From assembly GCF_021347895.1 (NCBI RefSeq), contig NC_067113.1, forward strand, positions 46,229,474-46,293,473: a DNA stretch of 64,000 nt, read 5' to 3'. Shown one piece after another: positions 38,201-49,043 of this stretch (position 1 is the stretch's first letter; each line of letters starts with the position of its first letter). Source of the stretch: Acanthochromis polyacanthus. Taxonomy: Eukaryota; Chordata; Actinopteri; Pomacentridae. Under the pieces are notes generated by a model. That model worked only from the letters and a program-made list of their open reading frames with translations, made no database searches and was not told the DNA's origin. Both the position numbers and the translations under genes were made by a program.

Positions 38201-39693
38201 AAAGTGTTCTGTGTTTTAATGAGATATATGAGCACAGCCTCCGTGTGAGCTCATGTTTTATATTACAGTTGAATTGTATTTGGGATTCTTCTGCTGATCT
38301 GAGCAATTGTTCATTGCTGCAGTCTTTTAGTCATAATACCTTTCACAGGGCTTTGTAAATGACAGGCCTTGGTGGCCATTTTTCATGTTGTTGCTACGGT
38401 AACGGGTTGAATCAAAGAACTGCTCACAACGGTAGATACACATGTGTGTGCTGTCCACCGCTTGTCTGCACAGCTGTAACTGCATGATTATTTGAGGGTT
38501 TCCCTCGAAACCTCTTGAAAGGGTACAAGCTGTATAATTTGTTCAAATAGTAAACCGGTTGAAGAAGAAGGTCGATGACTGAGTGTGTTTGGATTATAAG
38601 GATAATAATCATGCTGACAGATGAGGGCTCCCTAAACGCAGCGAAAGGATAGCCTGTCTGCCTCACATTCACCTGCAGAGGACAATCATGCATGCTTTTT
38701 ACTCATTCCTGTAAGCATACTATTCTCTAATATTTTATCTCCTGAATCATCATGATACTATGATCAGAGCACCGACACACAAGTAATAAGGTCATTATAT
38801 TCTTTATGACAACCAAAAAAACTGTCATTTACCAGCACTGTAAGACTTGCCACCCTCTTTGTTACAGTCCATGCCACCTTTCCCAAAGTGCCTGTGGGCC
38901 ATGGTAGGCTTTAATTGGTGAGCCAGTGATTTTCTGTTGTTGGACCATCGATTTTTATTTGCATAGTTATTTGTTGATGGATACAAAGCCGGTGGCAGTC
39001 TATTGATCAAGCTTCCAGAGACAGCAGTGCGAAGAGATGGAGCTACGAAACGAATGAGGGATTAATCTTTGAATTAGAAATTACAGTAAATTGTCCAGTG
39101 CTATTGTGTTGTATACACAATACATTTACATCAGTGCAACACCTTTATCTGTAATACAAATATAAGGCTTACAGAGTGGAGATAATCATTCAGGTACACT
39201 TATTTTTAGAAATGTTGGTGATTATTCTTATATCGTGTGAAAAGAACAGTTGTGGCTTATCTTCGTAACAGTAATAATAATTGGACTTTGTAACTGTAGG
39301 GGATGCAAACTTGGCACCATTATCTTGTAGAGATTCAAGAAATTAGATTTTAGAAACGGCAATATACATTTAAGTCTAACAAAACTCATTTCAAAAGCTT
39401 TCTTCTGAGTTCGACTGAAAGTAAACAAAGATTCAGCCACTGGGATTAACTGTCACTACTAAGTGTGTAGAGAAGTAAATAATGTTGTTTGTTGTGTTCA
39501 AAGGTTGTAAAACAACCTGGAAGCCTTTTTTATTAAATATAGAGTTTGTCAGAAAATCATCAAAGCAATCAAATGAGTAATTTTTGTAGTTCAGTTTGTA
39601 GAATGTGATAAGAAATCAGAAAAATCGTAATGTAAATGTCAACAATACGAAATCGGAAAACTTAAAAAAGTTGAAATACAGACAGAATAAGCA
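32258..39693. other. Long single-copy-like stretch without a recognised gene
   Basis: No exon, RNA or transposon is recognised over about 7.4 kb. Two blocks look like candidate conserved non-coding DNA by their complexity and homeodomain-type TAAT words: 35640-35930 and 36540-37110. A C-rich patch at 37550-37790 supports a 76-codon Pro/Ser-rich frame without a known domain. A purine-rich patch lies at 33370-33440 and 33740-33840. Confidence 0.35.
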
Positions 39694-40201
39694 CTTTAAA
39701 GGAATAATTTGACATTGTGGGCTTTTGTCATTAACTTGGTAATAACATTTCCATGTCTGTCCATTTAATAGCCGAAGCAGCAGCCAGTTAGCAGATCTTG
39801 CATAAATACTGAAAGCACAAGGAAAAAGCTAACCCGGTTCTTTCCAAAGTCTAAAAATGAGCTGTTTTTGCTCTACATAGGCCATTTCCTGGCCAGTGAG
39901 AGTAACTTCCACTAGTTACCCAACTGCCTCATGGTGATGACAAGTAGCTGTGGCTTAATTAACGTGATAAAATGTGTTAATTAGAGAGCCTTAGAGCTGC
40001 TGATGGGCAGATTTAGTTACTTTTGGAAAGGGCCAGGATAGATTTCCCCTTGTTTCCAGTCTTTTTTACTAAGCTTAGGGTCTGCTGGCTCCAGCTACAT
40101 ATTGAACAGACAGACATAAACGTTGTATTGATCTTCTCATCTAACTTTAAACAAGGAGCAAATAAGCATTTTCCCCCAAAATGTCAGGGTATTCCTTTAA
40201 G
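39694..40201. mobile_element. Palindromic MITE with TTAA ends
   Basis: The ends read TTAA-aggaata on the left (39697 onward) and tattcct-TTAA on the right (to 40200). Further inward, tttgacattgtggg pairs with ccaaaatgtca. Deeper matches continue (catgtctgtc with gacagacata; ggttctttccaaag with ctttggaaagggcc), so the two halves are imperfect inverted copies. TTAA at both borders is the target site of piggyBac-type transposons, so this may be a piggyBac-related non-autonomous element. There is no coding frame of note. Confidence 0.7.
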
Positions 40202-40739
40202 AATTGATGCAGTATTTAGGTCCTTGCAGATCCCAGTGTCTTACAAATGTAGATGCTTCATCGTGTGCTGAAATGTCCAGAACGCCTTTAAGTTGAATGC
40301 TGTTTGATCGCACATAGTCTCCAAACCCACACACGAACCACATGGTAAACACACCCTCTGACACGTTTCCATATCATTTGAACATATTATAGTGACCAAT
40401 CCACTGTATGTTGACAGTTTGTAGTTTAATTTGAAGCAGTGTGTTGCATATTTGGTTAGTGACTTATTCTCTTTTTCATGCTAGCACCAATGACAGAGGC
40501 TCTAAATGGATTAGTGGAGGTGATCATTGCTATTGTCACCAGTCAGTAGCTTTTGGGTGCCTGTTGTGTGGTGTCGCCCAAGACTGTGCGGTGTGTTTGT
40601 GTGAAAGGGAGTGTGTTTGGACTTGTATATTAACACCTAATGAAAACAAGGGATTTTAAGGTGTCATCGCTGCCTGTTAGAATGAGATGGTGTGAAAAAC
40701 AGAGAGGAGGCAGGAAGGACGGACTTTATACAGTGACAC
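40202..40739. other. Unassigned DNA
   Basis: No gene or repeat is recognised; a GT-rich patch lies near 40560-40620. Confidence 0.4.
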
Positions 40740-41225
40740 GGCTAACCAGGAGAGGGAGGGAGGGAGGGAGGGAGGCGGCACAAGGTGAGAACAATTCACA
40801 CTACAAACAGCATTAGAGACACTCCCAGCAGAGATTGAAGGAAATTGCCCAGAATGAAGACGGACCAGAAGGGTAAGGGTTGTGACGGTGGCGTTAAGGG
40901 GGAAGGAGCGTGGCGGGGGTGTGCTGCATAGTGTCTTGGCCGCAGAGCAGTCGCCACGAGGACGAATGTTGGACAGGAGACGAGAGGCGGCTCGGGGAGA
41001 TGGCTAAAATATGCAGACGGGTAGAAGGGGAGAGAGACAGATGGATCGAGGTGTGAGGGAGGCGGCAGGATATCGACAGGGGAGGAATTGTGTTTCAGGA
41101 GCCCAGTGCCAGAAATATGTTTCCATCATGCAGATAGAGGGAGAGGAAAGGAAGGGGGGGAGAGAGAGTAGAGCAGTGGGCAAAACATGGAGCAGTGTAT
41201 TACAGGAATGATGGGGGGGGGGTTA
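40740..41225 (+). repeat. Purine-rich, G-quadruplex-prone tract
   Basis: Five consecutive GGGA units (40754-40775) form a classic quadruplex motif. The following 450 bases are rich in GGAG/GAGA words and end in a run of ten G at 41213-41222. The strand bias (purines on plus) persists throughout. No coding region is supported; the 66-codon frame at 41011-41211 is a composition effect. Confidence 0.7.
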
Positions 41226-44200
41226 GTGAAGGGTTAGAGAGTCAACTATAAATAGTAGGAGCCTTAAGATCATTAAGGCATTTAGTGGGAAACAGAGAGG
41301 TGGTGCAGGAGTTTTTGGTATCTGTCAGTTGAAGTACATTTTCATATACAATCAAATAAGAGCAGCAAGAAGTGCATGGTGTGTGTGGAATTATTTTTGT
41401 AGTTATTTGCAGCAAGCCATGTCATGTTGAATGTGTTTCCAGGGCTGTGTGCTCTGAATGTTATTGAAAATCTCATTCAGTGTCTGATTTCAAAGAAGCA
41501 GCACACATAGGAGCTATATCTTGAAGGTTAGAGGCTGTAGTGTACGCCATATCTCTCTGTCACACACACACCCACTTACAAACTCTGTCTTCCATTCCTA
41601 TTTTTATTTTTTTTCTCTCATTCCAAATGTTGTTTACTTAACTGTTATGACTTCCTCGTGCAGCTCTCAGGGGACTGACTGCAGCGAGCATCAGGGGGCA
41701 CTCCTGTGCGGAAGACTCCTTTTAGCATCAGTTTTCAAGCCAGTGCTGCTTATCTGTTTAATTAGCAAACATCATGCCAAGTTGAGAAGTTTACAGAGGA
41801 CTACAAGTGAAAGCCAAGTCTGTTGGGGGTACTCGGCATCACAGTGGGCAAGATCAAAAACAACAACAAAAACACAGTCTTAGGCCGGCTCCTCCTTTAA
41901 ATGCAGAAGTCTCCGGAGTGGGTGAGCTGTGAGTACACAGCATTACAATATGTTCTTCCCACCCATGCTGATATTTAGCCAAGTAGTCATATTATGCTTC
42001 ACGAAAACAGGACCATGACAAATATGATTTGCAAGTGTTCTCCACTCATAGTTGTCACACTACAAAGAAGATTTTTCATGGTTTTGTCTACCACATGCAG
42101 TATGACCCATCTTGGTATGTATCCAGTGCTGTTTTACATTAAACTCGCATGAAAACAAGAGTAGGAGAAACAACGGAGTAGGTTTGTCAAGAATATGATT
42201 TGATAGCTGGAAAGAGAGTATGACATGGGAACCAATAGAAAATGAGAGGTCGAACAGATTCCAGTTGGCCTCCACCCACACATCTTTCACTGGTATTGTT
42301 AGATCAGGAAAAAGGGCTGAAGGAGAAGGAAATATATTCTGGTTTACCCATGCTCTTTTAGAAATGTAATGTCATCCCAACTATTAATGAGCAGCTTGCT
42401 AATATGACCCACTAGCTGATTGTTATGTGTTGTTTCATAATGCAATGGGTTAGTTAGGTGCCTAAAATCACATTTCATTGCATAAATTATTCACTAAGAT
42501 GTGCAGGATGAGCCCTTGGGCAATGTGGAGCAGATTTAACACTTGTTTCTGTCTTCTCAGTGAAATCTAATCTGCATTTAGTCCACACCAACTCTCTCTC
42601 TCTTTAGCTTTGTGACAACATACGTCACCAGCTTCTCACTAACTTTGTTCTCCTGTCATTAGCTGCTGGAAAGCTGACGTTTTAGTACAGTACAGCTGCT
42701 ATCTGGAAACAAGGCAGATGAAGACAGCAGAAGCAATGAACTTAAAGGTATTAAAGCATTATGTCTGTCTTTTAGACAGCAGAGGGGAACTACAAGTGAT
42801 ACTGTAAATGTATGTATCATTTAAGACCCTCTGGTCATTCATTAAACCCCTAAAAATTCCTTTCTGTGTATTAAAATTAATATTTTGACCATGAAATTGG
42901 TCATTATCATAATAATAATAAAAATTATACTAAAAATAATAATAATACCCTCCAGCAATAAAATTGTGAATTTGAAGGAAACGAATGAATTAGCCCAAAC
43001 CTGCAAGTGGAAAAGATCGGTTCCTTAGGTGTGTTACATATTTACGCTCTTGACTACAGTGCAGTCAACACCGTGGCTGGATATTTCTGCCTTGAAACTG
43101 CAAACATCACTCATGATGAAACCATCATTCAGACATGTTAAGGTAAAAAAAAAAACCTTTCTGATTACTGCACCAAGAACTGTCCCCAAACAGTGCGTCA
43201 TTCCCTGCCTTGTTAATTTTCTGCATCCGGAGAAATATGTGTTGCTGCTGGCCAAGGTCAGCTGTTTTCTTCTTTTGATTAAGTAAAGTTGGCTGGGGAA
43301 TCTTTGACAGCAGCCAATAACATAACAGCAGCGGTGTGTAGCTCAGAAATGTTATCGGTACAAGTGAAAATCTGGAGCTTTAAAAGGTCACCATCAAGGT
43401 CAGTTATTCCATGTTTTGTATTTTGCCTGCGGAGGTCACGGAAAATGATCTCATAAATCGGTTGAGTGCTTTATTGGCTGCTGTGAGACGGTAACTCCTT
43501 CTGCATCACTCGTATAAACCGAGCTACACAAAATATTTGGTACATTTCCTATTTTAATGAAGCGCAGAGATAAGGTGAATGCTACTAAACTCCTTATCTG
43601 CTGTGTTACTGTGTCAAGCCCATGGATTTAAGTTGCTTCCCTTCTTTGGAAATGCGATTTCATTTAATTTTGGTCTGTTGGTTATTTTGAATGAACAGGT
43701 AAAATCTTTTCTAAATCTCATTATGGTTGAAAACTCCTCACATATGAACTTGTAACAGCTGAGAGAAGATTAAAAATATGCCCGGCTAAGCCTTGAGAAT
43801 GTCATCCTCAAAGGCAGTATGAGTTGAGGTTTGAGAAACCATGTGCAATTTAGCATGAAGACAATTTCATACTTCCAGCTACATTTATCTCTGCCAGCCT
43901 GGAGAGGCTGGCTGAAAAGCCTTTGGCACATTCTGTTTCTAATGTGTTCAGAAGCACAAATGGTTAGTGGGAAAACAATCCTGGCACAGCTATGTGTCAG
44001 AATGTTTATCAGTCTTCTTTTTTTCTGTTTCTCCACCACATCTTTGCATCTTTGTGGATGTTTCTCTGCCTTTCTCTCCCTTCAGTGTATTTTACATTTC
44101 TTCATCCTGCACACACACAGTTGTCAAGCATACAAGCTCTTTCAAAATGATAGGAAAGCTTCGGTAAGACCGTCAGAGTTCAAACCTCCAGCAGGAGCTC

Positions 44201-45310
44201 CTTCACTCTGAGTTTACAGCGGGCAGCACAGAGCACCTTTTTCTTTTCGCTAGTGGTTCCACTTCATGGACATCTACACCTCCAAAGCACATCTACAGCA
44301 TTATTTCAAAAAGGCAACATACACAATGAATGGCAGAGTCACAACACTTCTAACAGCTTTTAAAGCTTGCTGACATTTCTGGTAATTGCATTTCCCAGAG
44401 GTCAATCAAGCAATCAATTTGTTGACCGGTACCATAAAATCTTTTCCTAGGAGATGGGAGAAATGTGAATTTGTGTCACTGGATTATTTTGTCTGTTTAC
44501 CTGGTGTGTCCATTGCAGCTCATGCTAACTGCTGAGTCCTTCTGGTATTTATTCCAAATTAAAGCCTTTTCTGCATTAATATAGATATTTTTCTGGACAG
44601 ACATTGTTTCTCTCTATTATACAAAAAACTTTTGTCCACACTAACATTGTTACAAAATACCTCCACTCGTGAGAAAACCACTAGAATAATGACAAATGCT
44701 CTAAGAAGCGTGCCAGGCCAATCCACATCAGTGTAGATCAAATGACAGTGAATATGGATCTCACAGATCTTGGATATATAATGAATGTAAACCGTGGATG
44801 CTATGAACCAAGTATTACTCTGTTACATGCCAGAGAAGTGGTGCAGCTATGTCAGTCTACCTTCTATCTTCCAACTGCTAGTATTAATCACAAGTAAATA
44901 GACTAGTTTATTTCCACCATTGCTGCTGTTATTTCAGTCACATGCTCATTACACAAAGCAACACTAGGCATGTGCAAATTCAAATATGATAATGCCACTT
45001 GCCAAACTCTGTTTTACATATCCCCATGGATTCATATGAACCAGAGTTGTTTTTTTTTCTTTTTAGAAGGAATCTGAGATGATATAAACTTTACTGAAAT
45101 GTACACGTTACAGCAGCGAGATACAGATGAGCCATAAAAGAGGGAATATGAGAATTATATGACAATACAGCTAAAAAATTACAGAAGATATAATAAAGGT
45201 ATAATAAAGGCAATGTAAAGGTGTGATGATTTTATATAATGATTTTGAGTGACTGAAAATAGCATTTGTGTACAAATGACGAGTCACAGTGTTCACATAA
45301 ATGTGTGTTT
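41226..45310. other. Unassigned DNA
   Basis: No gene is recognised. An ATA/ATT-rich simple patch lies at 42905-42960 and a pyrimidine-rich patch near 44020-44110. The 120- and 126-codon frames (41521-41883, 43831-44211) carry no known motif. Confidence 0.4.
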
Positions 45311-45311
45311 G

Positions 45312-45600
45312 GCAAAATCAGAATCAGCTTTAATGGCCAAGTACGTACACAATATACAAGGAATTTGGTTTCGGCTGTTGTCACCCTAGGAATATGGAAG
45401 AGAATAATAAAAGATAATGCAACTATAGAAAGAGGAACAAGGAGGAAAAAATAGTAGTAATGAAATTAAATATAACGCAATATATACAGAAATTTACAGC
45501 TAGAAAGGAATATATAAACACGGTATTGCAAAAATGATAATTGTTATAAACATAGTTGTGCAAATGATAACTGCATGTTTCAGTGCAAAATGTCTGCATT
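45312..45600 (+). repeat. Dispersed teleost repeat, retroelement-like
   Basis: The phrase 'aatcagctttaatggccaag' followed by 'gtacacaatatacaaggaattt' is a familiar opening of a dispersed fish repeat, followed by A-rich DNA with repeated ataatgcaa-type words. It contains no coding part. The 3' boundary is approximate. Confidence 0.5.
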
Positions 45601-45849
45601 ATTGTGAACAAGCAAAATGTGAATGCTTTTAGCAAATACTGTATATTCCAGATGATTATTGTGGTACATATTAGCTATTTTTGTCCTTGATAGGTTACAA
45701 ATCAGCCAGATGTTTGGTCTCTTGCGTTGGCTTGTTGTATTGAATACTCCAACATTATTATTTATGGTCAGTGACCTTTTGTTACTTTATACTGTATTTA
45801 TACTATGTAGCACAGAAAATATTTATTTAATCACTAGTAGTAAAGTCAG

Positions 45850-46320
45850 GACACTTGCAAAAAAATATTTTCTTTATTAACATCCCATAAAATGCACATA
45901 AAAACATATCAAATCAGTATTTGGTGTGACCGTTGTTTCACTTTAACACCGCACCAGTTCTTCCAGGTACACAGCTTTTCCAAAGTACTTGTCAGGCAAC
46001 TTGTTCCAAGCAACTTGAAAACCTTGCCACAATTCTGCAGATTTAGGGCATCTCACTGGCTTGTGAGTCTTCATGTAACTCCAGACGGACTCGGTAATGT
46101 TTAGATCAGGGCTCTGTGGGGCCAGACCATCTGCTGTGCAGGACTACTTGTTCTTGTCGCCGCTGATGGCAGTTCTCCGTGACTCTTTATGACACTGTTG
46201 TGTGTCTGAGCTTGTTGTCTTACTGCAGAATTAATTTGGCACAAATCAGCGGTATTGTTTGATGGGGGAAGGATCCAAACATCGGAGGTGAATAAAATAA
46301 CTGTGCATGCATTTTCCATA
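45850..46320 (-). mobile_element. Tc1-like transposon fragment (second family)
   Basis: The left part, with 'gacacttgcaaaa', 'tattttctttattaacatcc' and 'atcagtatttggtgtgacc', matches the 3' end of a common vertebrate Tc1-like family. The transposase C-terminus lies next to it on the minus strand. The element is cut off or unrecognisable beyond about 46320, so most of the gene is missing. Confidence 0.65.
45943..46180 (-). pseudogene. Tc1-like transposase C-terminal fragment
   Basis: On the minus strand the piece reads SPDLNITESVWSYMKTHKPV, then a WNKLPDKYFGKAVYLEELV-like end and a TAA at 45943-45945. The Glu of the final DDE motif is kept (the E of NITES). After GGTGTTAAA the expected ending (a KGG-x-TKY-like tail) continues in another frame, so a frameshift truncated the end. 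The first two catalytic Asp residues lie in lost or decayed sequence. It is a dead relic. Confidence 0.65.
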
Positions 46321-47025
46321 CATAATATGACTTGATGAAAAAGCCTGTTAATAATAATTGTATGATTTTTATAAGCTACTTCTGTTTTCTATGCAGTCTG
46401 TGCTCCATGTTTCTCCTCACTCCCAATCATGTCCTCATCAACAGTGGAACATATAGACCTTTAATTAAAGTAGGTCATCAGCAGTGTGCAAAACAACTCC
46501 TGACAATCAAAGGGCCTCATGCAGCGCACCAAAGCGGCGGCTGCTGCCACAAATTCAAAGTAGCTGAACCTCACACAATTATCTGTCCTATATGCTGCAA
46601 AACATACTATTAGTGTAAACGATTTCAAACAACATCATATTTTGTGATTTTATCTGTTTAGCAGACGGTCCAGTTTGCATAGTTATACCCTGCTCTGGCA
46701 CACACACGGATCTGAGTGGAAAGAAAATAAACCCAAACCAGTCTGCTGTTTCCTGCAATTATCTCTAAAAACACACAAAAAGAATGCTGGACCAAACCTG
46801 GCCTGTAATGAGACCTGCTGTTGGAGCCAAACGCTTGGGATACCAGGGATCTGTAGGGGCCCACATTGACCAAAGCAAATACAAAATGTAAAAATGAGTA
46901 AATAAAATGCATTGAAACATCCAAACGGTGCCAACCACAATCTCTGCTCATGTTGTCCAACTGGAACCAAGGACAGAGAACACAGTACACATGGTATGCT
47001 AAATTTAAAAAATTTCTTTGACTTT
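46321..47025. other. Unassigned DNA
   Basis: Nothing recognisable. The overlapping 110- and 117-codon minus-strand frames (46658-46990 and 46683-47036) have no known domain. Confidence 0.4.
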
Positions 47026-47029
47026 ATTC

Positions 47030-47160
47030 CAGTCAATATTGGGGTCAGTTGATTTGGTTAATTTAGTGACAGATTCCAATACTGACAATTAGTACTCAAG
47101 GGGACCGATAACCAGTATTTGGATTTTACATGCATGAAAAATTATCTTGATAAAACTCAG
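47030..47160. mobile_element. Possible relic of the 25.8-kb type DNA transposon
   Basis: The segment 'gattccaatactgacaatta' and 'ggaccgataaccagtatttgg' uses the same CGATAA/CCAATA-type words as the relic around the 26-kb SINE. It may be another piece of that element family. Confidence 0.25.
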
Positions 47161-48014
47161 AAAACAAAATTTTGCTGAAATGTTTAATTATGTTTTGCAA
47201 GCTTCATTAAAAGAGAACTTCCCACATTTATTCTTCAGTGCTGATAGTTCATTACCAAGGTCACTACTGATACAGAGAAGCAGCTGCATCAGAGGCACAG
47301 CAGCACAATTTAAATGTATTTCATCAAGAAAAAATAACTACACCAATGTTTGGAAAAAATACAGAAAGTTACATCATCTAGTCAACCAGTCTAATACTCA
47401 CTGGAGACCTAAATCAATACAATAATGTAAGGCAGCCCTAGATTCACGTTGTAAATGAATCACGTTTACTTCAGTTTTTTCCTACTCCGATTACACTAAC
47501 CCACATCCATAATGTTGGGCTCTTTATGCACAGCTGGCACAGCGTGAATACCTTCATAAATCAGGACATGAAAGCTGCATGAGGACACTATCAGAGTGTT
47601 GCAAAGAAGTATTTTCTGTAGTTGGTATCTTAGTCTGTATCTACTATGAAATACCAAGTGAATTTATTTGAATTTGCTTGTGTTATCTGCCCACTCTTTC
47701 CTTTGTGTGCTCGCTCTCTCTCATCGTTTTCTGACTCATATTGAGGTTTATTTGTGTGTTGGCAGCATAAATACAGAGAGCTCGTGCCTGAGCCAATGAT
47801 TTCAGATAAGTGAAACTGTCTAACTAGTGTGTGTACTGATGTAGTTTGGAAACCCACTCTCTCATTGCATCATTGTTAAAGTAGAAAAATTGCCATTCAT
47901 TCCTTCAAAAATCTCACACATCATTCTATTTAAAATGGCAACCATTGTGCGGTTCTGTTTCTTCCCACCATAATAGCAGCCCTCACACAAGCACTTGAAC
48001 TTTTTATGGAGGAA
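47161..48014. other. Unassigned DNA
   Basis: Part of 47161-47440 may continue the relic to its left. No gene is seen. Confidence 0.35.
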
Positions 48015-49043
48015 AAAACTGATCCTGCTGCAACATCAAAACCACTGACAGACGATGTGAATATCACTGATTATGTCATTACAGTGGTACCTAATGAAGG
48101 TTGGGGTGTATTAGGCAGCAAATGAACGATCATTTCATGAAGTTGATGTGTCAAAAACAAGAAAGTTCAGCAAGTTTAAGGAACAAAGTGACTCTGACAA
48201 GGACCGAATAGTGACGTCTATAGAAATGGGTCAGAGCGGTGTTATGGGGTGTTGTAGTGGTTAGTTCCCTCCAAAAGTGCTCCAAGGAAGAACAGCTGGT
48301 TAACTGCAGAATGGTTTACAGTCAGCCAAAGCTCGGTGAACCCATTGATTGTGGAAAACCTTAATGCTGCTTGTGACAGAAAGGTGCAGATCACATAGAG
48401 CATCACAGCTTGCTGTCTGTAAAGCAATAGAATGGTCAGTGTCCATGCTGACCGCCACTGAAAGCACCCACAATGGACACATGAGCTTCAGAACTGTACC
48501 ATGGAGCAAAAGAATGAGCTGGTTTAGTCTGATGAATGACATTTTCTTTGATGTCATGTGGACAGCCAGGTGCGTTTGAATTGTTCACCTGAGGAAAAAA
48601 GATGACAGCATGACATGCTATGGGAATAAAGCGGTCCAACAGTGGCAGTGTGATGCTCTGGGCAATGCTCTGCTGGGAAACAGTTGGTCCTAGCCTTCAG
48701 GTGGATGTTAAACTGACACATAGCACCTCCCTAAACATTGTTCCTGAACACCCCTACCTGGCAGTAGTAATTCTTGATGTTCTCTTTCAGCAGGATGATG
48801 CTCCCTGCCAACGCACAAATGGTTCAGGAAGGGTTTGAGGAAGAGTTCAAGCTGTTGACTTGACCTCTAAATCCCCCAGATCTCAATCCAATCAAGCATC
48901 AGTGGGATGTGCTGGGAAAAAAACAAGTCAAATTCCAACTTCTTCTGCTGCTAACAGCAATGGGCACAGGACACCTTCAGAGATCTGTGCCCATTGCTTT
49001 AGTGGCTAAGGCTGAACTTTCATTGTCATGGTTGATCGGTGTA
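48015..49043 (+). mobile_element. Tc1-like transposon, degenerate (third family)
   Basis: The left end (ctgatcctgctgcaacatca) and right end (ggttgatcggtgta) fit the imperfect terminal repeats of a widespread fish Tc1-like family (tacaccgatca...). About 1.03 kb remain, against about 1.6 kb for intact members of such elements, so internal segments are missing. One visible join is near 48340, where the sequence jumps from 'gaacccattgattgtgg' to 'aaaaccttaatgctgc'. Confidence 0.8.
48160..49020 (+). pseudogene. Tc1-like transposase pseudogene
   Basis: The reading order follows the family. An N-terminal remnant (KEQSDSDKDRIV then MGQS) lies at 48175-48235. The first catalytic block around 48528 keeps S-D-E but is followed directly by TGA (48537-48539). 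Next come a GSVMLWAMLCWE block near 48650 and a FQQDDAPC block near 48785 with the second Asp. The final SPDLNPIK block has Lys (AAG, 48894-48896) instead of the catalytic Glu. Several frameshifts and deletions separate these blocks, and two open pieces remain (48349-48579, 48620-48838). It is inactive. Confidence 0.8.

Noticed and set aside
43831..44211. 126-codon plus-strand frame
   Set aside because: Composition-driven (Phe, Leu, Ser from pyrimidine-rich DNA), no motif and an overlapping frame in another register.
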